Shown here: one piece after another, positions 1 to 6,286 of the stretch | Position numbering within the stretch: the first letter of the stretch is position 1 | Layout of the letters: each line of letters starts with the position of its first letter | DNA from: Elusimicrobia bacterium CG08_land_8_20_14_0_20_59_10 | Lineage (GTDB): Bacteria > Elusimicrobiota > Elusimicrobia > Elusimicrobiales > UBA9959 | Assembly (NCBI GenBank): GCA_002779045.1 | Contig: PEXO01000042.1 | Coordinates: 1 to 10,302, forward strand | Length of the DNA stretch: 10,302 nucleotides | Direction: 5' to 3' | Notes under the pieces: generated by a model | What the model was told of the DNA's origin: nothing | Database searches by the model: none | Seen by the model: the letters and a program-made list of their open reading frames with translations, nothing else | Translations under genes and position numbers: made by a program

Positions 1-227
1 TAGCTGAAGGAAAGTTCCGCCGGCCAGGCCAGTTTCAGGGGATAGAACCAGAGCGCCCGCGCGGCCAGCAGCAGCCTCTGCACCGGGCTCAGGCTTATCT
101 CCAGGTCATGCGTATCCACCTCCAGCCACATGGTAAAAAGCCCGGCCAGGAGCGCTACCAGGAAGAACGGGGCCAGCTCCTTTAATTCCTTAAGGTCAAC
201 CGGCACCCGGCGCCATGCCGCTTTACC
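1..227 (-). pseudogene. N-terminally truncated TPR-type polytopic membrane protein (partial, also cut by window edge)
   Basis: Translating the minus strand gives an open frame from the window edge up to an in-frame TAA at 230-228. It contains a hydrophobic helix (APFFLVALLAGLFTMWLEV) followed by a segment with QRLLLAARALWFYPLKLAWP. From family memory, that segment is typical of the membrane part of bacterial TPR proteins related to TMTC/O-GlcNAc-type or Wzy-like proteins, where it usually lies some 250-300 residues from the N-terminus, ahead of the TPR repeats. Here at most about 55 residues could precede it. The first usable start is a GTG at 206-204, without a good Shine-Dalgarno sequence. 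The uracil permease gene begins at 255 on the other strand, so there is no room for the missing N-terminal half. I therefore read this as a gene that has lost its 5' part. An intact short protein starting at the GTG cannot be excluded, and nothing is visible of the C-terminal part. Confidence 0.55.
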
Positions 228-236
228 TTAGCGGCC

Positions 237-254
237 TATTAATAATATTATTGG
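237..254 (+). promoter_or_regulatory. AT-rich palindromic island in front of the permease gene
   Basis: The only AT-rich stretch in the divergent gap is here. It contains the perfect 12-base palindrome AATAATATTATT at 241-252, ending two bases before the GTG codon of the permease gene. It could serve as a -10-like promoter region or as a protein binding site. I see no convincing -35 box (TTTACC at 222-227 is weak and the spacing is poor) and no uracil-responsive leader structure, because the possible leader is too short. Confidence 0.25.
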
Positions 255-1538
255 GTGATGCAGAAACTTTACTACCCCGAAGACAAGCTGCCGCTTTCGC
301 GCCTGGTACCCATGGGGATGCAGCATGTGGTGGCCATGTTCGGCGCCACGGTGCTGGCGCCCATACTGATGGGCTTCAACCCGCAGACCGCCATTTTCTT
401 TTCCGGCATAGGCACGCTGGTCTTCATCTTCATCACGCGCGGCAAAGTCCCCAGCTACCTGGGGTCCAGCTTCGCCTTCATCGGCCCGGTGCTGGCCGTC
501 ACAGGCGGCGCGGCCGCCAATATCCCTTATGCCCTCTGCGGCATAGCCGGCGCCGCCGTGCTTTACGGCCTGGCCGCGGCCGTCACCATGAAATACGGCT
601 CAAAATGGATCGACCGCCTGATGCCGCCCATTGTCACCGGCGCCGTGGTGGCCCTGATAGGCCTGAACCTCTCCTCCTCGGCCGTCTCCAACTTCCTTAA
701 CGCCGATTTCCGTCTGGCAAGCAGCGCGGACGCCATAAAGCTGCTTGTGGCATCGGTAACCTTTATTGTGGCCGCCTCGGTCTCCATCTACCTGCGCGGC
801 TTTATAAGGCTGCTGCCCATACTCACCGGCGTGGTGACGGGCTATATACTGGCGCTGCTGCTGGGGATAATAGAGCCAGCCCAGCTCAACGCCATCAGGA
901 ACGCCCCCTGGGTGGGGCTGCCTCCTTTTATAACGCCCACCTTCAGCTTCAATGCGCTGCTGGTGATAGCGCCGGTCTTCGTGGTGCTGGTGGCCGAGAA
1001 CAAGGGCCATATCGAGGCCATCTCCGGCTATATGAAGCGCGACCTCAGCCCGCAGCTGGGCCGCGCCTACCTGGGCGACGCCGTGGCCAGCTTCATCTCG
1101 GCCATGGGCGGCGGCACGCCGCAGACCACCTATGCCGAGAACATGGGCGTGATGGCCATCACGCGGGTGTTCAGCGTTTATAATTTCATAGCGGCGGCCT
1201 GCATAGCGCTGCTGCTGGGCCTGTGCCCCAAGTTCGGCGCGGTCATACAGTCCATCCCGGCGCCGGTGCTGGGCGGCGTGACCATCATACTCTACGGCCT
1301 GATAGCCATAATGGGCATAAAGATCTGGCTGGACGCTAAAGTGGATTTCTGCTCGCATAAGAACCTGATAATAGCCGGCTCGTCGATAATAATCGCCACC
1401 GGCCTGGGAGTTAAGGGCTTTACGCTAGGCGGCGTGAACATCGCCGGCATAGCTTTTGGTACGGTGTTCGCCGTAGTTATGAACCTGGCGCTGTCTTTCG
1501 GCGGCGACGAGCAAGAGGATGAGCGGGATCCGGAGTAG
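255..1538 (+). CDS. uraA: NCS2-family uracil permease (UraA type)
   Basis: A 427-residue membrane protein of the nucleobase:cation symporter-2 family, expected to import uracil with protons across the inner membrane for pyrimidine salvage. Its length matches UraA (about 430 residues). Family signatures are visible along the chain: QHVVAMFGATVLAPIL at 23-38 with the conserved His24, YLGSSFAFIGPVL at 68-80, AENKGH with Glu248, and GGTPQTTYAENMGVMAITRV at 286-305 with Glu295. The two glutamates correspond to the substrate-binding acidic residues of UraA. The usual TTYGEN reads TTYAEN here, a small change next to the binding site. The start is ambiguous: GTG at 255 is followed directly by ATG at 258, an in-frame TAA lies just upstream (243-245), and no clear Shine-Dalgarno sequence is present. 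The gene ends 12 bases before the next one, suggesting cotranscription. Xanthine or uric acid as substrate is less likely given the UraA-like sequence. Confidence 0.93.
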   Translation: MMQKLYYPEDKLPLSRLVPMGMQHVVAMFGATVLAPILMGFNPQTAIFFSGIGTLVFIFITRGKVPSYLGSSFAFIGPVLAVTGGAAANIPYALCGIAGAAVLYGLAAAVTMKYGSKWIDRLMPPIVTGAVVALIGLNLSSSAVSNFLNADFRLASSADAIKLLVASVTFIVAASVSIYLRGFIRLLPILTGVVTGYILALLLGIIEPAQLNAIRNAPWVGLPPFITPTFSFNALLVIAPVFVVLVAENKGHIEAISGYMKRDLSPQLGRAYLGDAVASFISAMGGGTPQTTYAENMGVMAITRVFSVYNFIAAACIALLLGLCPKFGAVIQSIPAPVLGGVTIILYGLIAIMGIKIWLDAKVDFCSHKNLIIAGSSIIIATGLGVKGFTLGGVNIAGIAFGTVFAVVMNLALSFGGDEQEDERDPE

Positions 1539-1540
1539 CA

Positions 1541-1547
1541 AAGGAAG
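1541..1547 (+). promoter_or_regulatory. Ribosome binding site of the glpT-type gene
   Basis: AAGGAAG lies three bases before the ATG at 1551, counting from the end of the motif. It fixes the start of the transporter gene and falls inside the 12-base gap after the permease stop codon, which supports a shared message. Confidence 0.6.
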
Positions 1548-1550
1548 ATC

Positions 1551-2924
1551 ATGTCAAAACTATTCGATATCTACAAACCCGCGCCCTTCACGGAACCGCT
1601 CCCTAAAGAAAAGATAGAAAGCACCTATACGCGCATGCGCTGGAAGATGATGCTCTCCGTTTTCGCCGGCTATGCCTTCTTCTACTTCGTGCGCAACACC
1701 TTCTCGCTGGCCAAGCCTTACCTTATCAAGGATTACGGCATGTCGAAGGGCGACGTGGGCCTTATAGCCACGGCGCTGGCCATCTCCTACGGCCTGAGCA
1801 AGTTCATAATGGGCAATGTGTCCGACCGCTCCAACCCGCGCTACTTCATGGCCACCGGCCTCATCCTCTCGGGGGTGGTCAACCTCATCTTCCCCTCCTT
1901 CGCCGGTTCGGTGGCGGGGCTGTTCGCGCTGTGGTTCGTGAACGGCTGGGCGCAGGGCATGGGCTGGCCGCCCTGCGCGCGCACGCTCACCCACTGGTTC
2001 TCCGACGGCGAACGCGGCCGCATCTTCTCGGTCTGGAACCTGGCGCATAATGTGGGCGGCGGACTGGTGGGCCCCATTGTCAACGGCGCCCTGGCGCTGG
2101 CGGTGGTACTCGCGGGCGGCGCGGCGCTCAGCGCCGGCTTCACCTTCCATATTATCTTCTACGTGCCGGCCGTGCTCGCGATAATAATGGGCGTTCTGAT
2201 ATTGGTCTTCCTGCGCGATACGCCGCAGAGCTGCGGCCTGCCGTCCATAGAAGATTTCAAGAACGACCACCCGGACACCGGCGTGGCAGACCCGGAAAAG
2301 GAACTGACCGCGAAGGAGATCTTCGTCACCTTCGTCCTGAAGAACAAGCCGCTCTGGATAATAGCGATAGCGAACGTTTTCATCTACGTGGTGCGCTACG
2401 GCGTGCTGAACTGGGCCCCTACCTACCTTACCGCGGTGAAGGCCTGCCCGCCCGGCGATTCCCGCTGGCTGTTCTTCCTTTACGAGGTGGCCGGCATCCC
2501 CGGCACGCTGCTGGCCGGCTGGGCCTCCGACAAGCTTTTCGGCGGGCGCAGGAGCCCGGTCTCGTGCATCTTCATGGTGCTGGTGACCATAGCCGTGTGG
2601 CTCTACTGGAAGAACCCCGCCGGGAATTTTATGGTGGATGCCATCGCGCTGTTCACCATAGGGTTCCTTATCTATGGCCCGGTAATGCTGATAGGCGTGA
2701 GCGCGGTGGACCTGGCGCCCAAGAAGGCCGCCGGCACCGCGGCCGGTTTCACGGGCTTCTTCGGCTATGTTTTCGGCGCGGTCATAGCCGAGCTGGGGCT
2801 GGGCAGGATAGTGGACCGCTGGGGCTGGGACGGCGGCTTCACCATGCTGCTGGCGGCCTGCGTTACAGCGGTGGTGCTTTTCGCCATTACCTGGAACGTG
2901 CACCATAAACCGGACAGGGAATAA
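1551..2924 (+). CDS. glpT: GlpT-type glycerol-3-phosphate:phosphate antiporter (MFS)
   Basis: A 457-residue major facilitator protein of the organophosphate:phosphate antiporter group, predicted to bring glycerol-3-phosphate into the cell in exchange for inorganic phosphate. The sequence follows GlpT closely from end to end: YFVRNTFSLAKPYL at 45-58, KFIMGNVSDRSNPR at 84-97, QGMGWPPCARTL at 135-146, VWNLAHNVGGG at 161-171, RDTPQSCGLPSIEDFKND at 222-239, IYVVRYGVLNWAPTYL at 278-293, and APKKAAGTAAGFTG at 389-402. Arg48 and Arg282 correspond to the two phosphate-binding arginines of E. coli GlpT (Arg45 and Arg269), and His166 to its functional His165. All are kept, so a working transporter is likely. 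Twelve membrane helices are expected, split by the cytoplasmic loop around 222-260. The stop codon is two bases before the next ATG. The related hexose-phosphate carriers (UhpT, UhpC) fit less well than GlpT. Confidence 0.93.
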   Translation: MSKLFDIYKPAPFTEPLPKEKIESTYTRMRWKMMLSVFAGYAFFYFVRNTFSLAKPYLIKDYGMSKGDVGLIATALAISYGLSKFIMGNVSDRSNPRYFMATGLILSGVVNLIFPSFAGSVAGLFALWFVNGWAQGMGWPPCARTLTHWFSDGERGRIFSVWNLAHNVGGGLVGPIVNGALALAVVLAGGAALSAGFTFHIIFYVPAVLAIIMGVLILVFLRDTPQSCGLPSIEDFKNDHPDTGVADPEKELTAKEIFVTFVLKNKPLWIIAIANVFIYVVRYGVLNWAPTYLTAVKACPPGDSRWLFFLYEVAGIPGTLLAGWASDKLFGGRRSPVSCIFMVLVTIAVWLYWKNPAGNFMVDAIALFTIGFLIYGPVMLIGVSAVDLAPKKAAGTAAGFTGFFGYVFGAVIAELGLGRIVDRWGWDGGFTMLLAACVTAVVLFAITWNVHHKPDRE

Positions 2925-2926
2925 CT

Positions 2927-3643
2927 ATGCGAAGAACAGCGGCATTGCTCTTACTGCTCACCTGCGCTCCGGCGCGGGCGCAGCAGAAAACGGTGCATTT
3001 CAATACGAAGGACGGCTGCCGCATAGAGGCCTTCTACCTGGCCCCGTCGTCCGGGGCTTATGTCTTCATAAACACGCATGGCCTGGGTTCGGCAAAATAC
3101 GAATGGGGCCCGCTGCAGGATGAATTAAAGAAACACGGCTACGGCTATCTTTCACTGGACCTGCGCGGCCATGGCGCGAGCAGGACCTGCGGCAAGAAAC
3201 CCGTAGATTATAAAACCTTCACGAAAGCCGGCTGGAGCAGGCTCTCCGGGGATATAGAAGCCGCGTCGGCCTGGCTTAAAAAGAAAGGGATACCCGGCGG
3301 CAGAACCATCTTCTGCGGCGCCAGCATCGGCGCCAATCTTTCACTGAAGGCCGCGGCGGAGGGCCGGATAAAGCCCCGCGCGCTGGTGCTGCTGTCGCCG
3401 GGCCTGGATTATGCCGGGGTTAGAGCGGGTGACTATCTGCCGGGGCCGGGCCGGCTTCCCGTGCTTATTTCCGCGGCGGCCGACGACGCCTATGCCTGGC
3501 AGAGCGGAGAAACCCTTGCAAAGGCGGCCCGCGGCAGGAAACAGCCGGTTACCTTTCTCGACGGCGGCTCCGGCCACGGCGTGAACATGTTCAAGACCCC
3601 GGCCACCATACCGGCCATCCTGGCCTGGGCGGCCGGGCTCTGA
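2927..3643 (+). CDS. Secreted alpha/beta hydrolase (lysophospholipase/esterase-like)
   Basis: A 238-residue serine hydrolase with an N-terminal signal peptide: basic MRRT, a leucine-rich core, then ARA ahead of Gln19 as a likely cleavage site. The alpha/beta hydrolase landmarks are in order: the oxyanion-hole HGLGS at 51-55, LDLRGHGASR at 78-86, the nucleophile elbow GASIGA with Ser133, the acid residue in SAAADDAYA (Asp186 or Asp187), and the histidine in SGHG (His217). The protein is therefore probably an active esterase, lipase or peptidase outside the cytoplasm; the substrate cannot be told from sequence. Its start is two bases after the glpT stop, with AGGGA a few bases upstream inside the end of glpT, so translation is probably coupled to the transporter. 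That pairing allows the idea that it releases glycerophosphate-type products for import, but this is inference only. The LLTC in the signal segment is a poor lipobox, so a lipoprotein is unlikely. Confidence 0.85.
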   Translation: MRRTAALLLLLTCAPARAQQKTVHFNTKDGCRIEAFYLAPSSGAYVFINTHGLGSAKYEWGPLQDELKKHGYGYLSLDLRGHGASRTCGKKPVDYKTFTKAGWSRLSGDIEAASAWLKKKGIPGGRTIFCGASIGANLSLKAAAEGRIKPRALVLLSPGLDYAGVRAGDYLPGPGRLPVLISAAADDAYAWQSGETLAKAARGRKQPVTFLDGGSGHGVNMFKTPATIPAILAWAAGL

Positions 3644-3670
3644 CAGCGGAGAAGAAAGAGGAGATCACTT

Positions 3671-4564
3671 ATGCGAACTAAAACCACCTTCACGGCGCTG
3701 ACAGCGGCTTTCCTGCTGCTGGGCCTTGCCGGTCCGTCCTGCGCCGAAGATTATGACGCGCGCCTCAGCACTTTTACCGGCTCGGTGGACGTGCTGGCCG
3801 CCGGGGAGACTGATTCCTGGCGCGAGGCCGAAGCGGACATGCCGCTGGAAGCCGGCGACAAGGTGCGCACAGCGCAGGACTCCTCCGCCGAGCTCACACT
3901 GGACGGCGGCGGCCTGCTCCGCCTGGGCGAGAACTCCTCCACCGAGCTCTCCTCGCTGAAGACCGGTTCCTCGTCGTTCTTCCTGCGGGCGGGCTCGCTG
4001 GTGGCCAAGATCAAGGGCCTGCTCAAGGCCGGCCAGAGGTTCGGTGTGCGCACGCCTGCGGCCGTGTGCGCCATACGCGGCACCGAGTTCGGTGTGGAGC
4101 ATGACGAGGAAGGCGGCGAGACCACCGCAGGCGTCTTCGACGAAGGCAGCCTGTCCGTGTCCTCACTGGACGGGGACGGCGCCCCCATTGCAGAAGAAAT
4201 GGTGGAAAAAGGCGATGAAGTGAACCTGCGCGCCGGACAGCGGAAATTCAAGCCCGCCCGCATGCGCCGGCTGATACGCCACCGCAAGGTCCTGCTGGCC
4301 GCCCGCGGCCGCCTGGCCAAGCTGGGAAAGAACTGGAAACGCCTCCCTCAGGGAAAGAGGCAGGAACTGCGCGAACGCTTCATGCAGCGCAAAGCTTTCC
4401 AGGGCCGGCGGGTGAAGAAAGTGCGCGCAGCCCGGGGGCGTGGAGCCGCCGGGGCCGGGAAAGGCGCCGCGGCGCCCAAACCCTCCGGGGACCGGGCAAA
4501 AAAGGTAAAAAAGCGGGCGGCCGCGCGCCGTGCGCTGAAAGGCAGGCGCGGCGCCAATAAATAA
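3671..4564 (+). CDS. Secreted FecR-domain protein with a long Lys/Arg-rich tail
   Basis: A 297-residue protein with a signal peptide (hydrophobic stretch about 8-20, probable cleavage after SCA at residue 25). A FecR domain covers roughly 35-190, with LEAGDKVRTAQDSSAEL at 59-75, LRLGENSSTEL at 83-93 and the core TPAAVCAIRGTEFGVE at 128-143. Unlike classical FecR anti-sigma regulators it has no cytoplasmic N-terminal sigma-binding part, no separate membrane helix after it and no FecI-type sigma gene beside it, so a structural or ligand-binding role outside the cytoplasm is more likely than sigma control. From about residue 191 the chain becomes extremely basic: by hand count about 42 Lys/Arg and only 3 acidic residues in 107, ending in an Ala/Gly/Pro/Lys/Arg-rich, probably disordered stretch. 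The domain before it is acidic. A good GAGGAG ribosome site lies at 3658-3663. Function unknown. Confidence 0.85.
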   Translation: MRTKTTFTALTAAFLLLGLAGPSCAEDYDARLSTFTGSVDVLAAGETDSWREAEADMPLEAGDKVRTAQDSSAELTLDGGGLLRLGENSSTELSSLKTGSSSFFLRAGSLVAKIKGLLKAGQRFGVRTPAAVCAIRGTEFGVEHDEEGGETTAGVFDEGSLSVSSLDGDGAPIAEEMVEKGDEVNLRAGQRKFKPARMRRLIRHRKVLLAARGRLAKLGKNWKRLPQGKRQELRERFMQRKAFQGRRVKKVRAARGRGAAGAGKGAAAPKPSGDRAKKVKKRAAARRALKGRRGANK

Positions 4565-4591
4565 ATCCCGGCTCTCTTACAGGACGACAAT

Positions 4592-5350
4592 ATGACGCTT
4601 TCAAAAGAAGAACTGGAGCGCTATTCACGGCAGCTCCTCATCCCCGGTCTGGGCCAGGAAGGGCAGGAAAAGATAAAGGCCGCCAAGGTGGCCGTGGTCG
4701 GGGCCGGCGGGCTGGGCTCGCTGGTATCAGCTTACCTGGCGGGCGCGGGCGTGGGCGAGCTGGGCATCTTCGACTTCGGCCCCGTCGAGCTTTCAAACCT
4801 GCACCGCCAGCTTATTTACAGGACCGGGGATATCGGAACGGCCAAGACTGAACTTGCCAGGAAATTCCTGCTGGAACTGAACCCCGGCGTGAAGATAAAT
4901 ATCCGCGAGGGGCTGCTTACCGCCGCCAACGCCGCCGAAGCCCTGGCCGGCTACGACTTTATAGCCGACTGCACCGATAATTTCACCGCCCGCGCGGCCG
5001 TGAATCAAGCCTGCTTCGACCTGAAGAAGACCTATGCCCACGGCGCCGTCTACCAGCTTGAAGGCCAGCTGACCGTTTTCTCCCCCCACGACGGGCCCTG
5101 CCTGGGCTGCCTCTCCCCCGCTGCGCTGCGCCCGCAGGGAGACAGCTGCGTAAAACATGGCGTGCTGGGCCCCGCCGCCGGGGCCGTGGCCTCCATGCAG
5201 GCCCTGGAGGTCCTCAAGCTGATACTGGGCATGGAAACGCTGAAAGGCCGCTTCGCCATGCTGGACTTCAGGCTGAGCAGCTTTGTGGTGGCCGAGCTAA
5301 AAAAGCGCGCCGACTGCCCCGTCTGCGGCAGCGGCCGCGCCGGGAACTAG
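4592..5350 (+). CDS. ThiF/MoeB/HesA-family E1-like adenylyltransferase
   Basis: A 252-residue cytoplasmic E1-like enzyme expected to adenylate the C-terminal glycine of a small ubiquitin-like sulfur carrier (ThiS or MoaD type) in thiamine, molybdopterin or related sulfur-transfer pathways. Visible landmarks are RYSRQLLIPGLG at 10-21, the nucleotide-binding GAGGLGS at 37-43, FDFGPVELSNLHRQ at 60-73 with Asp61 and Arg72, GTAKTELA with Lys85, DCTDNFTAR at 126-134, and two zinc-type CxxC pairs (Cys170/Cys173 and Cys242/Cys245). Cys186, in DSCVKHGVLGP, sits where ThiF has its functional cysteine. The length is that of MoeB or ThiF without a rhodanese domain. No ThiS, MoaD or other partner gene is in the window, so the pathway cannot be fixed. 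AGGA at 4581-4584 is the ribosome site. The next gene starts nine bases after the stop and is a second member of the same fold. Confidence 0.9.
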   Translation: MTLSKEELERYSRQLLIPGLGQEGQEKIKAAKVAVVGAGGLGSLVSAYLAGAGVGELGIFDFGPVELSNLHRQLIYRTGDIGTAKTELARKFLLELNPGVKINIREGLLTAANAAEALAGYDFIADCTDNFTARAAVNQACFDLKKTYAHGAVYQLEGQLTVFSPHDGPCLGCLSPAALRPQGDSCVKHGVLGPAAGAVASMQALEVLKLILGMETLKGRFAMLDFRLSSFVVAELKKRADCPVCGSGRAGN

Positions 5351-5359
5351 AACCCCTTT

Positions 5360-6184
5360 ATGCCGGAACTGCCCGATACCGCTGCGCCGATGGAAGATCC
5401 CGGCCGCCGTTTCGACCGCCTGGCGCGGCTGGTAGGCCCGGAGGGGCTGAAAAAGCTGGCCAAAGCGCATGTCATGGTGGTCGGCTGCGGCGGCGTGGGC
5501 TCCTGGGCCGCCGAGATGATAGCCCGCTCCGCCGTGGGGCGCATTACCCTTATCGATTTCGACACCGTCTGCATACGCAACTTCAACCGGCAGCTGCAGG
5601 CCCTGGACGGCGCCATCGGCAAGCCGAAAGCGCAGCTGCTGGCGGAACGGTTCAGACTGATAAATCCGCAGGCGCGCATAGACGGCCTGAACGAATTTTT
5701 CAGCGAAGCCAGCTGCGGCGCGCTGATGAAGGACAGGCCGGATTTTGTGATAGACGCCATAGACCACGTGACGTCCAAATGCTTCCTGATAAATTACTGC
5801 CGCTCCAATAATATCCCGCTGATAGTTTCCACCGGCTCCGGCGGCCGTCTTGACCCCACGCAGGTGCGGGTAACCGACCTCGGGCTTACCAGGCTGGACC
5901 CCCTGGCAAGGGCGGTGCGCAGGATACTGCGCGGGAAATACGCTTTCCCCCGGAAGGGGCAGTTCGGCGTGCAGGCGGTCTGCACGCTGGAGCAGGACCG
6001 CGCGCCGCATAACTCCGTGGAAGCCACGGACTGCAAAGCGGGCTGCCTCTGCCCGCAGGGAGAGAACTCCCTGCAAAGCTGCACCAAGAAAAGCGTGGTG
6101 CTGGGCACCGCCGGCTTCGTGACCGGCGCCTTCGGCCTGGCCTGCGCCTCGGCCGCGGTCGCCCACATCTGCGGGGATATTTAG
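5360..6184 (+). CDS. tcdA: tRNA threonylcarbamoyladenosine dehydratase (TcdA/CsdL family)
   Basis: A 274-residue E1-like enzyme. TcdA uses ATP to cyclise the t6A modification at position 37 of tRNAs reading ANN codons into ct6A. The family layout is clear: FDRLARLVGPEGLKKL at 18-33, the nucleotide loop GCGGVGSWAAE at 42-52, TLIDFDTVCIRNFNRQ at 63-78 with Asp66 and Arg77, KPKAQLLAER at 88-97, the family signature VIDAIDHVTSK at 130-140, and STGSGGRLDPTQVRVTDL at 157-174. Residues 225-241 hold four cysteines (C-x3-C-x-C-x9-C), a possible metal site absent from the E. coli protein as I recall it. The ATG is nine bases after the previous stop and lacks a good Shine-Dalgarno sequence, so coupled translation is likely; an internal ATG (Met11, 5390) is an alternative start. 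The usual neighbours csdA/csdE are not present. Confidence 0.88.
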   Translation: MPELPDTAAPMEDPGRRFDRLARLVGPEGLKKLAKAHVMVVGCGGVGSWAAEMIARSAVGRITLIDFDTVCIRNFNRQLQALDGAIGKPKAQLLAERFRLINPQARIDGLNEFFSEASCGALMKDRPDFVIDAIDHVTSKCFLINYCRSNNIPLIVSTGSGGRLDPTQVRVTDLGLTRLDPLARAVRRILRGKYAFPRKGQFGVQAVCTLEQDRAPHNSVEATDCKAGCLCPQGENSLQSCTKKSVVLGTAGFVTGAFGLACASAAVAHICGDI

Positions 6185-6246
6185 GCACCCCCAAATTCTG
6201 TATATATATCAACCGGCAGCACCCGGCGATACATGAATACTATTAT

Positions 6247-6286
6247 TTCAGGAATGAGGACCGCAGAATCTTTCTGCGTTCCTGAA
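6247..6286 (-). terminator. Stem-loop over the tatD-family stop codon, possible weak terminator
   Basis: TTCAGGAA at 6247-6254 pairs with TTCCTGAA at 6279-6286, and inside it CGCAGAA at 6262-6268 pairs with TTCTGCG at 6272-6278 around a three-base loop. A seven-base bulge (6255-6261) sits on one side. On the minus strand the hairpin is followed by an AT-rich stretch, but not by a true T-run, so intrinsic termination would be weak. The outer stem includes the stop codon of the hydrolase gene. It lies in the convergent zone after the plus-strand operon, whose own end (6185-6246) shows no other clear terminator. Confidence 0.4.

Noticed and set aside
207..254. Uracil or PyrR-type leader control of the permease gene
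   Set aside because: The space is too short for an attenuator or riboswitch and no paired stem with a T-run is seen.
600..1358. Open frame on the minus strand opposite the permease gene
   Set aside because: No recognisable domain or ribosome site, low-complexity shadow composition, and the plus strand is a clear UraA-type gene.
1560..2906. Long open frame on the minus strand opposite the glpT-type gene
   Set aside because: It mirrors a gene with full family identity on the plus strand; its composition (His, Arg, Gly, Gln-rich without domains) is that of an antisense shadow in GC-rich DNA.
2954..2968. Lipoprotein signal (LLTC) in the secreted hydrolase
   Set aside because: Thr before the Cys does not fit the lipobox consensus, and a standard cleavage site (ARA) follows a few residues later.
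5297..6166. Open frame on the minus strand opposite the TcdA-type gene
   Set aside because: Lies wholly over a well-identified gene and shows no domain of its own.
6187..6210. CCCCC plus TATATATAT tract after the TcdA-type gene, as a second copy of the element end
   Set aside because: It does not match the TTAGGGGGACAGTATA arm beyond a G/C-run and TA repeats, and has no partner arm nearby.
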